Positions 1 to 11,017 of a stretch of 64,000 nt of DNA are shown here, piece after piece. This stretch comes from Armigeres subalbatus. Its lineage: Eukaryota > Arthropoda > Insecta > Diptera > Culicidae. Under the pieces are notes generated by a model. That model saw only the letters and a program-made list of their open reading frames with translations, was not told the DNA's origin and did not search any database. The stretch spans positions 217,781,783 through 217,845,782 of the forward strand of contig NC_085141.1 of NCBI RefSeq assembly GCF_024139115.2, given 5' to 3'. The number at the start of each line of letters is the position of its first letter. The first letter of the stretch is position 1. The translations under genes were made by a program, and so were the position numbers.

Positions 1-375
1 AATTATCAAACTATGTGGAATGGGATGCAAACATTTCAGCTTCATCTGCATGCTCTCAGAAGTGAAATTTTCCCAAGGTTCGGATATCTGGGTCTGCACG
101 GTATAATCAAACTTGGCCTCCGATATTTTTTCTGCAAGGCGACATCCTGATGAACATTTTCCTGAAGAAAGTGGGGAACTTATTTTTATCTGTGATATTT
201 CACAGCCAATCTAAAACGCATAAGTGACCCATACGACCCGAAAGGGTTAAATCAGACGTATAAGTATTACATAGCATTTGAAGCACCCCGCGCATGTGCC
301 ATAATTGCATGATTGGAACATATCAGAATTTTAACTAGAATCGTGCAGAAAACTAAACAAAAAAAAAGTTTTTTT
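1..375. other. Unassigned AT-rich DNA
   Basis: I see no open frame, RNA gene or repeat structure that I can name here. The stretch ends in an A-run followed by a T-run at about 358-380. Confidence 0.5.
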
Positions 376-381
376 TTGTTT

Positions 382-437
382 CCGTACTATCGAGGTAAAT
401 TGTACAATCGAGGGTACGTACTATCGAGGTATGGCTG
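382..437 (-). repeat. Possible end of a pogo/Tc1-like MITE
   Basis: The motif GTACTATCGAGGT occurs twice (384-396 and 418-430) around a related TGTACAATCGAGG. Read on the minus strand this gives repeated ACCTCGATAGTAC units. Such units resemble the subterminal repeats of pogo/Tigger-like mariner elements. No partner terminus was found, so this may be a truncated end. Confidence 0.25.
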
Positions 438-446
438 TAGTACTAA

Positions 447-1250
447 CTCGTTTTATGACAAGTGAAGACACTATAAAGCTGTAAATGATTTTCAAGACAG
501 TCTCAACTCCAGAAGAATCTTGATAAAAAATCCTAAATTATTATTGTAAGCCTTGGATCGCTTGGAAAGTACAGTGATTTGGAAGAAAATCATGGGGTAT
601 CGACAAAATTCCTCAATTTTGAATATAGAAAAAATGAGGGTTTGATTTTAAAAAGAATACAAGAGCGCAAAGAAAAATTTCGGAAATTTTCAGAAGAAAT
701 CGTAGCAAAACTGGAGAAAACAAAACTGGAGAAGCAAAAACTGTTCCGAATCATAACAAGCCATGATAACAAATTTAACAAACTTGTATACAAGTGCGAG
801 AAAACAGAATCGGATAGGCAGCCCCATGGTGATTCTCGCTTTGTTATCGCTCCTTTCGTGTTAGTTACTGCACAGCTGCGTAGAACAAATTGAAATGCAT
901 CATCAGAGCCAGAGCTCCCCTAATTTGGAGCTTTCTATAGGAAATTTATCATGGGGTATAGCATTGCGAAAAAAAACAGCTTGCGAAAAAAATCTCTCGC
1001 GGTGCGGTATGCTTTATATCGTATATGTATACAGAGATAATAAGTGAGAGACTTGTTCTTTCTCTTTAGGATTCAATCCCTGGATTCCAGTGAGAAAACT
1101 GGGAGTCCCAAGAAAATGTTTCGAAGATAAGGAAAATGAAGCAATAGATAATCTTGTTGGCATTACAATACTTAATGTGGCGGGATCGATTTGCTATTGC
1201 ATTCCTATTGAAGAAGAAAACATGGAGCGTACGTATTTCGTTTTTTTTGG
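447..1250. other. Unassigned intergenic or intronic DNA
   Basis: A 104-codon open frame at 579-893 begins with TTG and has a Lys/Glu-rich composition typical of AT-rich translated DNA. I recognise no domain in it. Nothing else in this stretch can be supported. Confidence 0.4.
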
Positions 1251-1690
1251 TTTTCTCGTACAACAAAATTGTAACGAAAGGTTTTCATTTCACTCCGAAA
1301 GCGAAGTTTTCATAGTCGGCTCGTACACCCATAGTGTTATATACCAATCGATCCAGCTCGACAATTAAGCAAATGTCTGTCAGTCCGTGCGTGTGTGCAC
1401 AAAATATAAAAAAAAAATTGTAACCAATTTTTTATATAGTAATCTATAATTGATTTTCTTGCAGCAAATTGCATTCGAAAGGTGGTAAAGTCTTCTTGAA
1501 AAAGCACATAAGAGAGGTAAAAATTGCGCTTTAGGGAGATATATTCAACTATTTCTATCAATTTACATTTATTTTTGTTCATTTGAATGCATTTTTTTTC
1601 CAATGTTTTGCCTTTCTCGTACAACAAAGTTTTTTTTTTAATTATTTCGGAACGCAATGGCCAATTGAGCCAATTTTATATAGCGAAAAA
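1250..1690 (+). repeat. Dispersed repeat related to 37060-37420
   Basis: The block holds the phrase CCAGCTCGACAATTAAG followed by a GTGTGTGCAC stretch. A matching phrase (CTCAGCTCGACGAATTGAG then GTATGTGTG) lies near 37130-37170. A second shared block, CATTTGAATGCATT near 1578, reappears in inverted orientation near 37368. The two regions therefore share a dispersed, partly rearranged repeat family that I cannot name. Confidence 0.35.
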
Positions 1691-1837
1691 AATAGGAAGG
1701 ATTCCGCGTCGTACGCAACATGTTGCAAGCAAATCGGATAAGGCTTAGTACAGAAAAGTGTGTCTCACATTTTTTGTACACACACATACATACATACACA
1801 CATACAGAAATCCCCTCAAGAGGTGGGAGCTCGGGCA

Positions 1838-2476
1838 TCGTTCCCGGCCACAATTTGGCGTTTTCTTCGAGAGACGACCGGGCCCTGATTCCAGTTCACT
1901 GGTTCCCAGTCAGCCCAAGCGGAATCTGCCTAGGGAACGTGGCGGAGGCTTAATAGAGGGATCTGTTGAGTCTCTACAAAAAAACACAGGTCTATAAGCA
2001 GCTCTGTACAAGCGACTCGTGCCGCTTCCAAAGCACCTTAGCCCACCAACAGGAGTGTCAACCGATTCATGCCAGTAAGATCCTGATTATGGCATACTGG
2101 TTATGGCGAACTTTGGACTGACAGGCGCTCTATTCTGCTCCCTTAGTACGGAAGGGTGACACCTGTTTGAAACGGCGAGTCTGGCAACGCTCGGAACCTG
2201 TCACTGTTACTAGTGGGTATTAGTCGGCGTCGCATGGACCTCACTGCTTGCAAAGGGACCCATGAGATCACAATAAGTGACTATATATAATAGGTGGAGA
2301 TAACGTCCCGGAGGGGGGACCCTATTGACATGCAAAAACAAATACAAAGTTAAGGAGACGCAGGTGCAGAGAATGTCTTTGCAAAAAGTGGGAAGCTGCA
2401 GATATCACCAGTGTCAACAGCAGAGGCCAATAACAGCAAGCAACAGTGTGAGCAACAAAGATGCCCAGGCAAGTAA
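1838..2476 (+). other. Probable 5' region of an R1/LOA-type LINE
   Basis: This segment leads directly into the ORF1 relic at 2477. A phrase at 2230-2262 (GTCGCATGGACCTCACTGC, then GCAAAG and CCATG) recurs with changes at 13773-13806, just upstream of an R1-type reverse transcriptase fragment. This suggests a shared 5' leader of one LINE family. No intact coding frame is present. Confidence 0.35.
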
Positions 2477-3137
2477 GTGTTCTTGAGTCTGACGCCGACA
2501 TCGAAATTTAGTTACACCATTTCCCAAGAAGATGAGACGCAGGTGACTCCAAAAGGTCACCAAAATACACGCTCGGAAAAAAGAGTAAGGGATACCCCAG
2601 GAGAAGAAGAAGTCTCGAAAAAGCAGAAAAGTGTTCAGGGAAGATCTGAGAGGCGGAGTGAAGAGGGAAATGTTTTGGAATGGCGTACCGTCGTTAGTCA
2701 GAAGAAGAAGAAAAAAAAATAAAGAGAGGGTCAAAGGTGACGCGCTAATCGTCGAAGCAAGCGATAAAACAACGTACGCTGCTTTGCTCAGGAAAGTGCG
2801 TGAGGACCCTGACCTGAAGAGCTTGGAGAGATCATGGTTAGAACAAGGCGCACTCTGGAAGGTGAGATGCTATTCGAGCTGAAAAAAGATCCCTCGGTCA
2901 ATAGCTCAACATACCGGGAGCGCATTGCAAAATCGTTGGGTGAGGAGGCGAAAGTGAGAGCTCTTACCCAGGAAGCGATTGTGGAATGTAGAGATCTGGA
3001 CGAGATTATCACAGATGACGAACTAAGGGATGCATTGAAAGCGCAGTGCAACGTACGGAGGTACACAAACGGCGACTGTTCGACTTCCGGCGATTGTAGC
3101 AAACAAGTTGGCGCAAATAGGCAAGGTCAAAGTCTGG
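2477..3137 (+). pseudogene. Gag-like ORF1 of an R1/LOA-type LINE, frameshifted and truncated
   Basis: ORF1 of these non-LTR retrotransposons encodes an RNA-binding gag-like protein. Three frames join to give a recognisable product. Residues EWRTVVSQKK precede a break in an A-run near 2715. DALIVEASDKTTYAALLRKV follows, with a second break near 2835. The last part includes VRTRRTLEGEMLFELKK and GEEAKVRALTQEAIVECRDL, a pattern characteristic of R1/LOA gag just before the CCHC knuckles. The knuckles themselves are missing. The frame ends about residue KLAQIGKVKV, where unrelated LINE 3'-end sequence begins. R1 versus LOA cannot be separated from this part alone. Confidence 0.7.
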
Positions 3138-3200
3138 TGCTCAGGATGAAACATTTTCAAGTCGGCCCTTTGCACCACCGGAGATGTACAGGACCCACAA
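3138..3200 (+). mobile_element. 63-bp 3' end of the LINE family seen at 48331-49656
   Basis: The phrase TTTCAAGTCGGCCCTTTGCA and the following CCACCGGAGATGTACAGGA match the end of the RT element at 49589-49640 almost base for base. The match begins near GCTCAGGATG at 3138. There is no further homology upstream, where the R1/LOA ORF1 lies. The piece is either an extremely 5'-truncated insertion or the 3' half of a chimeric transcript. Confidence 0.75.
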
Positions 3201-3204
3201 GTAA

Positions 3205-4676
3205 AAAAATGCAAGAACATAAAAAAAAACAAATTTATTTACAGTCTTCGACTATGTTGTTCATCGTACAGACTAAAAATCTTAAGAACTAATACGCGAC
3301 TTGAACATCCGTTTACTTAAATTAAAATCATACAAATGACTGATAACATTAAAACATTCATAACAAACGTCAAACGGATTTTTTGCCCATACAATGTACG
3401 GTGTGCAGGGCTTCGGGATAAGTCTGCTCTCTTTACTGTTCTTTCGGGGGCATTAAAACGGAGTTTCGCCAAGAGATAAGGACAGTCGATGTTGTTCTGC
3501 AGAAGGTCGAATACGAAGAGCCTCTGAAGAAGCATTCTCCTACTCCTCAATGTAGGAAGACTCACGAGCTCACACCGGTGCTCATATGGAGGCAGCTCAC
3601 GTCTATTACGCCAGGGAAGCTTTCGTAGCGCAAATCTGATGAAAGCTTTCTGAACATGCTCGATTCTAGCTATTTGCGTTGCGTGATACGGTGCCCATAC
3701 GACTACGCCATACTCCAGAATACTGCGAACCAGCGATGTATATAACGTCCTGAGGCAGTAAATATCGCTGAAATCTCGGGTGTTGCGCTTCATAAGTCCC
3801 AATATGGCAAAAGCTTTAGCTGTTGTGGTTGAGATGTGCTCACTAAAACGAAGTTTACTGTCCAGTGAAACACCTAGATCTTTGACGAGCGAGACTCGAT
3901 TCAAAGTTAGGTCATGCATAGTGTATTCGAAAATTATTGGAGCGCAAACGTGTGAACGTGATAATGTTACATTTCTTTACATTCGCCGTCATTCCATTTC
4001 GGTCACGCCAGTCCGAAAGCTTATCAACATCGGCTTGCAACGCGCAACAATCCACCAGCGACGTTACGGCTCGAAACATTTTCAAGTCGTCGGCATACAT
4101 TAATTTTGAAGATTTTAATTCGCTGCATAAATCGTTCAAAAAGTACATCGTACAAAAAGTAGGGGCCCAAGGTGGCTTCCTTGTGGCACCCCAGACGTAA
4201 TACGGAAAGGAACCGACCTGACTGTCCCGAGTTTCACAGATGCATAACGGTTGTCGAGGTATGAAGCGATCCAAGTGGCTAACCAGTCAGGGAAGCCGAT
4301 TCTTCTGAGTTTCTCCACCGCAAGTTGATGAGGAACTCGATCGAAAGCCTTCGAAAAGTCCACATACACAGAATCGATTTGTTGTGGCTTTTCTATACTA
4401 TCGGTTAGCATAGACACATAACTCATAAGATTCGTAGTAGTCGACCGTTTCTTAATAAATCCATGTTGTTCAGTAACTATGATGAACTGCTGGGTAGATA
4501 AAATCCAGCATCATACCTTCGAAAACTTTTGCGAGGCAGCTGAGAATAGAAATTCCTCTATAGTTCTGAACGTCGTGCACATTTCCAAATTTATGAATGG
4601 GAGTTATTGAGGATCTTTTCCGAGTCGAAGGGAAGGTTTTCTCTACGATTGAGCGATTGAATTCGATTGAATTCAA
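3205..4676 (-). pseudogene. Jockey/I-like non-LTR reverse transcriptase, 5'-truncated with four frameshifts
   Basis: Reading from 4676 downwards, the reverse transcriptase blocks appear in order. RSSITPIHKFGNVHDVQNYRG is followed by a frameshift near 4476, then VYVDFSKAFDRVPH, SGVPQGSHLGPLLF, the catalytic MYADDLKMF (about 4065-4090), and a C-terminal part with EYGVVVWAPYH and LPPYEHRCELVSLPTLRSRR. The frame alternates at about 4476, between 4274 and 4136, near 3915, and near 3383. The original stop lies at about 3282. The catalytic YADD is intact. No endonuclease part is present, so the copy is 5'-truncated at about 4676. The 3' UTR runs to about 3205. The C-terminal HRTLYGQ motif recurs in the fragment at 59640-59830. 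Clade assignment (Jockey, I or Loner) is inference. Confidence 0.85.
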
Positions 4677-4679
4677 CTC

Positions 4680-4880
4680 GATTCAAATCTTACAACTATT
4701 GTATAAAATTCTGGTATATACAATTTTGCAAGGTTTAAATACAAAAATTGTAAGCCGATACTGAATTAAAATAATACAAAATTGTGAGATTTCAATACGA
4801 TTGTATTAAAATCTTCCGAGATTGTATATGAAAAATTATTATCCAGTTTCTGTAAGTTTCTGCTAAACCTGTATTAAAAT
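4680..4880. repeat. AT-rich degenerate repeat built on TTGTATTAAAAT/TACAATTTTG
   Basis: Short variants of ATACAATTTTG, CAATACGATTGTATT and TGTATTAAAATCT recur several times in both orientations. The unit is too degenerate to give a clean period. Confidence 0.4.
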
Positions 4881-4899
4881 CTGCCATCCGCCAGCTGGA

Positions 4900-5290
4900 C
4901 TATCACTTCCTGGGAATCCTTCTGTTGGAATTCCACAATTCAATTCCTTGGGAAACTCCTGGAGAAACTTTTAGACAAAATAATCAAGGCGGTACTCCTG
5001 TAAGAACTTCTTGAAAACCTTCCGAAAAAATAAAATCAGCGAAGCTCCTAAGGAAATTTCTAGAGAAATTCGTAAATAAATTTTAAAACGATTTCTTGAA
5101 GAAATTTTCCCAAGGCTTTGCTTTACAATCTTAATTTCTGGGCGCAAGGAAGTAAGACCCAGAAGGAACTTCATGAAGAAAATTAGCAGGAATTCATCGA
5201 GAAAGTTTGAGGAAAGATTCTGAATAATCTTTAGAAGAATTCTTGGGAGAACTCCATCAAACATCCATTGAGATCCCCTATACCTGGACA
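4900..5290. repeat. GAATTCC-type degenerate minisatellite
   Basis: Units resembling CCTTGGGAAACTCCTGGAGA and AATTCCTTGGGAAACTCC alternate here. They belong to the same family as the arrays at 30490-32090, 39640-39900, 40250-40610, 41575-41925 and 62880-63480. A long minus-strand open frame across it is a translation of the repeat. Confidence 0.55.
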
Positions 5291-5957
5291 AATTAAAAAT
5301 TATACCATATGAAAATATTCGGATACCCATTTTTCTGTTAAGTGATCTTTGAGTAATCGAGTTGCATGTTAAACTTGTTCCTGTATTCAATCCAATATAC
5401 AAGCCTCTTAAAAAGTGACGGAGAACAAGTTGAATAAAATGTAGCTTTTAGTACTGCGTAATAAAACGCTACTAATTCTCTCCTGGAAAATCTCACTAAT
5501 TCTCGAATTAGCAAACTAGAGATCACAACTGGTAAAAAGGACAAAAAATTCCACGGAAATTCTCTTAAGAAGCAGCGACAAAATCTGGAAATCACAATCC
5601 ATTTTTTTTTTGTTTTCTCTCAACATCACTGTTGTCTTCTCAAATCGATCTGAACACGTTTTTGGTGATTTCGCAATTTCATCAACTTCACATTTAGATT
5701 TTCCAGAATTTTGTTTTCAGAGTTTTTCATCCAATACAATAATTTCTTGATAAATTCAATCTTTAAATTCAATCTAATAGCTTAAAGATGCTCATTCAAT
5801 GCTGATTCATTGCAATATTTTTTTTTATTTTCAGGGTTCATTTTTTATTCTCCGCGCAAGAGGTTGGATAAATATTTCAGAGTATCCACTATTGATTTCT
5901 ATTGAATAAGGTTAGTTGTGGAAAAATACTAAATCAATACAGTAATTGAGGATTTTT
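5291..5957. other. Unassigned AT-rich DNA
   Basis: I recognise nothing here apart from short runs of T at about 5604-5612 and 5819-5825. The right end abuts the presumed A-rich 3' end of the LOA-like LINE. Confidence 0.4.
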
Positions 5958-6051
5958 TTTAAACCACTGCGTCCATTGAGTTGAACTTTTGTGGTATACC
6001 CCTGATTACTTTTAACTATGTATTCGCATCTTGTAGGTTGATCACCATTTG

Positions 6052-7000
6052 TCAAGTAAACACCCTAAGACGCGTCTTTTCCCAGTCCGGTATAATTGAG
6101 TTAATAAAACCCATTACCTTTCCAGAATTTGCAGTCCAAATATCTCCTGGTTGCATAAAGCCACTATTTAGAAATTTAGATCTACCCTTGTATAATGCAT
6201 CACAACTGCAAAGCAGATGTTCCGAGGTTTCACGTTCCATGTTACAGAAACGACAGATATCATTCTGAATCTGGCCAATATTTTTCAAGTGATACCTACT
6301 TGGGCAGTGTCCGGTTATTAGGTCAGTGAAGGTGCAAAGAGCTCTCTTGCCGAGCTCCAAGAGCTTTTCGGTTACTTTAACATTGGGAATTATAAATCTC
6401 TTTGATTGAGCACACTTTTCGGCAACCAACCAGTTGGTCATCAACCTTTGTACAGTATGATATACCGCAGAAAGGTTCTGGGCCAATAAACTGTGTGTTT
6501 GAACCTCGTTTTGCAAGCTCGTCTGCCTTTTCATTACCTTCAATGCCACAGTGTCCTGGAACCCAGTACAGATTTACGGAGATCTCTTGGCACACTTTTC
6601 GCAATGAAAAAACGCAGTCCCAGACAAGTTTTGATGTACATTTCAAGCTACTCAATGCTTTGAGTGCTGCCTAACTATCTGGAAGATACAAATATTTGCA
6701 TATCTATATTTATTCTCTACACAGATATTAGCACATTTCATTATAGCAAAAATCTCCGCTTGGAACACCGTTGGATAGTTTCCCATTGCCACTGAGATCG
6801 ATATCCCAGGGTCGAAGATTCCTGCTCCCGTTTTTGTTCCTATTTTTGAGCCATCTGTGTAGAATTTTATGGAACCGTCCCGAACAGTGGGACCTCCGAC
6901 TTCCCAGTCCATACGTGATGGCTCATGTATGTTATAAGGAATGTCATAGTTCTCCACAGGTTTCATCCAGTCTCCACTCATATTCATCACTGGCCCATAT
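6052..7000 (-). pseudogene. LINE RNase H domain plus C-terminal CCHC finger
   Basis: RNase H degrades the RNA strand of the RNA:DNA hybrid made during reverse transcription. The motifs appear in order across frames: FYTDGSKIG (first Asp), FQAEIFAIMKC (Glu), then PDS followed by an in-frame TAG and AALKAL (second Asp kept), and VPGHCGIEGNEKADELAKRG (His and final Asp). A further frame holds CRFCNMERETSEHLLCSC, a CCHC-like finger typical of the C-terminus of LOA/I elements. At least two frameshifts and one nonsense codon separate the blocks, so the copy is dead although the catalytic residues survive. Confidence 0.8.
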
Positions 7001-7077
7001 TGAAAATTTTGTGAGATACTCTAGTGGCCCACTAAATCGCCTGACTTGAATAACTTCAATCAAACTGCACGAATTCA

Positions 7078-8935
7078 TTACATTGGTAGCAGATTTAGAA
7101 TTGCATCTAACGATTTTGAAGGAGCGCTACGCATCGCTCCCGTTATAGCAATAGACACTAACCTTTGCAGTTTTGTCAGCTTCTTCTGTGCCGTAGCCTC
7201 TTTTGTTTTTGGCCACCATACAAGAGCAGCATATGTCAGTTTTGGACGAATAATGGAAGTATAAATCCACTTTATCATTTTTGGTCTTAAGCCCCATTTT
7301 CTTCCAAATGTTTTAGAGCATATCCAGAAGGCATTAGTTGCCTTTCCGATCGCACACTCAATATGAGCATTTCAGTTTAGTTTAGAATCCAGAATGACTC
7401 CCAGGTATTTGACCTGTTCACTAAGCTGAATTTCTATTCATCCAAGCTTTAGAGGTTTTAGATCAAGTTTCCTTTTCCTAGTGAATGGTACAATTACAAT
7501 TTTTGACGGATTAAAACTAAGACCTTCCTGACTACACCACGATTGGGTAAAATTTAGAGCCCATTGCATTCTTTCAGAAATGATATTGTCGAATTTCCCC
7601 CTCACTATGATGACAATATCGTCAGCAAAGCCTACAACCTCGAAACCTATTTCTTCTAAGCTTCCTAGAAGATCGTCTACAACTTAGGACCACATTAGTG
7701 GTGAGAGGACCCCTTCTTGAGGGCAACAAAGAGATTTCTCTTTTTGCAAGCATGGTGTGAATCCATTTGACAATGTTCGTGTCGAAGTTTCTTTTCTTCA
7801 TGACACGATCCATTGACGAATAAGAAGCGTTATCGAAAGCTCCAAGATGTCCAAGAAAGAACAAAGCGCTATTTCTTTTACCGAAAGCGCTTTTTCCACT
7901 TTAGATACCACTGTATGAAGTGCCGTAATTGTTGACTTACCGGACTGGTAAGCAAACTGGAACTTAGACAGTGGATGTTTATTCATGTAATTTGAGTTGA
8001 TATACACAGGATTTTGTTTTTACACGATTTTTTTTCGCTCGTGTTTTTGATCGTGGACTTCAATTTGCCACCAAACTCTTCGCAACATGTTTAAAAAAAT
8101 CCAGAATAAATCAAAGAAAAATCATATGATAATTAATATACGTTAAACATTTAGGATGAGTGGAAAATTGAAAAAATGTAAATCGTGTAAAAACAGAATC
8201 CAGTGTAATCACCCAACACCTTTTCCATAGTTTTTAACAGAACTGATGAAAGACTAATGGACCTGAATGATTTAGGATGCGTCTTATTTCGCTTTCCTAC
8301 TTTTGGTATGAAAATAACTTTTACTTTCCTCCATGAAGATGGAACATAATTGAGTATTAGACTTGCCTTGCCAATCTCAATTAACGGCGGAATCAGCACT
8401 GATTCTCCGTTTTGAAGCATTGCTGGAATTATTCCGTTCGGTTCGGCAGATTTATAAGGCTCAAAAGATCTCACTGCATTCTCTACCCTGGCTTTCGTAA
8501 AGATATCGTCAGCTAAGACTTGTGCAACATTTTTCGCATCATCAGGCATTTTAGTTGTTCTTGCTGAACATCTTTGACTTTCAAACGAACCACTTGTTGT
8601 TGGGTCTACACACATAATCGATCCAGGAAAATGGGTTTCCATAATCAACTTTAATGTTTCACCAGAAGTTTGTGTGGAAAATCTATCTTTTTTCAGATTC
8701 CCTAGTTCATTAGTATGATCTTTGCAGTGCCCTCTGAAGTCTCGCGACTTCTGGAGTATTGCTAATATTTTCACACGTTTGAACCCAAGATCTTCTTTTG
8801 GACTTTCTTATTTCGTTATTGTACTCAGTAAGTGCACTCCCATACGGAGTCCAATTCGAGGTTCTTTTTGCTTTATTAAAAAGTTTACGAGAAGTCTTCC
8901 GCAGTTTCTCCAATTTCTCCAATTGAGGATATTAT
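7078..8935 (-). pseudogene. LINE reverse transcriptase (LOA/I-like), interrupted by a MITE
   Basis: Reading down from 8935, the linker includes KLRKTSRKLFNKAKRTSNW and RKSKRRSWVQTCENI. RT blocks follow: GIIPAMLQNGE, VPSSWRKVKVIFIPKVGK, FRSISLSSVLLKTMEKV, FQFAYQSGKST, GAFDNASYSSMDRV, then the catalytic VGFADDIVIIV at about 7600-7632. The thumb-like SIIRPKLTYAALVWWPKTK ends at about 7185-7265. Frameshifts lie near 7850 and 7690 and between 7450 and 7300. The MITE at 8005-8205 cuts between KVLGDY and INSNYMNKHP. Removing the MITE and one TA keeps the frame. Confidence 0.85.
8005..8205. mobile_element. 201-bp MITE with TA duplication (Tc1/mariner type)
   Basis: The termini are inverted: CACAGGATTTTGTTTTTACA on the left and, read on the other strand, CACTGGATTCTGTTTTTACA on the right, then CGA in both. 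TA flanks both ends (8003-8004 and 8206-8207). The TA duplication is the signature of Tc1/mariner-type insertion. It interrupts the reverse transcriptase of the surrounding LINE exactly between codons of a conserved block. It is too short to code for a transposase. Confidence 0.85.
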
Positions 8936-9141
8936 ATATCAAATAAGTGCATATCAATGTTTCGTTTTTCTTCCACGTGCAAAGCATTACTGGAGAGTGG
9001 AAAAGCCGTTTGGTGCGGTTTGGAGGAACCCCGACCATTTTTTTACAGATCATTCGCAATAAGCGGTAACATTGTGAAGAAATATTCCAGATCTTCCAAA
9101 AATTCTCACTATAAATTATAAATACTCCCTACTAAACATAA

Positions 9142-9344
9142 CACATAACAATTATCGGTTTTACACTCGTCAACTAAGATTTTTTTTTAAATACCTTTTC
9201 AGTCGACCGGTTCTGGGCGCGATGTTGTTGGGTTGGACATAGGCCTGATGAAAGGCAACATTGCGCCCGAAACCGGTCGACTTAAAAGGTAATTTTTTCA
9301 AAAATCTTAGTTGACGAGTGTTAAAACGATAAGTTTTATGTCTT
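9142..9344. mobile_element. Hairpin (foldback) MITE
   Basis: The two halves form an imperfect palindrome. The left arm runs from ACATAACAATTATCG through TTTTACACTCGTCAACTAAG to GTCGACCGGTTCTGGGCGC. The right arm carries the complement of these blocks in reverse order (GCGCCCGAAACCGGTCGAC, then CTTAGTTGACGAGTG, then CGATAAG). The loop is about 40 nt around 9225-9260. I did not find a convincing target duplication, so the outer limits are approximate. Confidence 0.75.
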
Positions 9345-11017
9345 GTCTCGCGTCGTGTTTTATTAAAGGTTCCAACTACCCTATCAAATAATCACGCATC
9401 TATTTGTATCTTATTGCTATATTCCATATTTGATAGTATTCGTTTCGACATTTAGGTAATTCAAAACAAATACTCAACGCAATGTTGAAGCAGAAGCGTG
9501 AAAATAAAAACGGTGCGTGCATCACAATGATGTTTAACAACAAAACGCTAAACATCAAAGTTCAGCGAGTTCCAAATTGAAATTTTTCACAGATTTCTAA
9601 ATATTCAGTTAGGTACCAAAGCATGCGAAAGCAATTTTATTTTAAACTTGGATCTTTATAAAGTTCAGTCAAAAGAGGGTTACAAGTATGTAAAAGAAAA
9701 TTGAAGAAATACGCATCATTTCAATTACCGTTTTGCTCAAAAGAAGAATATTGTTAATTAAGGTGGTCTCACTTTCAAGGATACGGATTGCGAAACTAAA
9801 ATGTGGTTGAAAGTATCACTAGGTGCGGTGCCTCATAATTAAGCGAATTTCCATGGTTCACACGCTTCAAGTCCATTGATGCATTTGTTCGTTATGATAA
9901 GAAAATGTTCAGTTGCATCAAGTGTGAGCCACAGAAATTCTCTCGATTCCCATAGAATGTCAATTGAAATAATAATAAAAAGATTATTTTTCGTAAAATC
10001 AAATCAAACCATGTTTCAAAGATACTGTGCTACGTAGAAGATGGGTATAGCAAGATTTTGGAAATTACCAAAATAATTATCATAAATTCCTTCAGCACAA
10101 CTACGCTACTGCTAGTGGGGGATATTCAGCTTTTCTGGACGAAATTCTTCCGCTGTTAGCACTTCCGATTCTCATTCGGGGAAACGCACATTGACGATAA
10201 CACAAACGATAGCTTCTTCTGGGTGGGTAGGTGCGGTGAGGATCGTTGTTTTTCACTTTTCCTTCACGGGACACTTACACACCGACAGAGCTCACCGTAG
10301 GGGGGCCTGAGCACTTTACGTATTTGCTTGTTACCCTCTCGTATTCACTGTTGGCTGCTTGATATTTTTAATTTGTTGTCACCGCCATCGGTCGGGTGTC
10401 TTTTTTCTTTATTTGGTTGACTATTATTAATATTTAACGGCTGAGTTGCATCGAATCATCTGATTTTGACTGCTATTCTTACTCGTTTGAAAACACCACA
10501 GAATGAACGAATATTTGTGTGTTACTGATATCACTACTGGGCATATGGGGAAATTCTAAAAGTACTTTATTTTCATACACTATTCATGTGTTGCTCTCTT
10601 CTTGAAGAATTTTCTCTCTTGCGAATATGACAGGATACTTTCTTCGGTATGATTACTTCATTCATGTATTCGATTCTACCACCAAAGAACAAGCACCAGT
10701 TGTCACCTGCTGGATTGCAACAACTTTTCTGTTATTCGTCGAAGCGCTTCTGCATCAGACGGCAATTAATTAGGCGCACTGTTGTTACGACACTTGCACT
10801 CAGCGCCACGGAACGATTCAGAGGAAAACACACTTCACTTGGCCGGGAATTGATCGTAAAATTTTCCTTTGCTTACTTTGTACACAAAATGCAAACACAC
10901 TTGCGGAATCTGCTGGCCTCTTCAATGCGCTCTTGACAGCGGTCCAGAGTTCATCAGAACGATATCTGCTGCATTTATTCTCCCGCAGAGTGAACCGCAC
11001 TTCACACGCCTGTTCCT
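9345..11017. other. Unassigned, partly GC-richer DNA
   Basis: No conserved coding frame was recognised. The part from about 10130 to 10330 and from 10640 onward is less AT-rich than its surroundings and looks non-repetitive. It could be host regulatory or untranslated sequence next to the candidate exon at 11018-11378. Confidence 0.35.

Larger units (their letters stand above)
5958..9060 (-). mobile_element. LOA/I-like non-LTR retrotransposon with RNase H, 5'-truncated
   Basis: On the minus strand the order is endonuclease-RT linker, reverse transcriptase, RNase H, then a C-terminal zinc finger. LINEs of the LOA and I groups have this order and carry an RNase H domain after the RT. The 3' end is near 5958, where the minus strand reads GTGGTTTAAAAAAAA. 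The 5' end is lost somewhere between 8930 and 9060, so ORF1 and most of the endonuclease are absent. The RT is interrupted by a TA-flanked MITE at 8005-8205. Confidence 0.8.

Noticed and set aside
2414..2734. Minus-strand 106-codon frame rich in Leu and Phe
   Set aside because: It is the shadow of the Lys/Glu-rich ORF1 relic on the plus strand.
9840..9940. Possible inverted repeat GGTTCACACGCTT / CATCAAGTGTGAGCC
   Set aside because: Pairing is weak and interrupted, with no extended arms or duplication.
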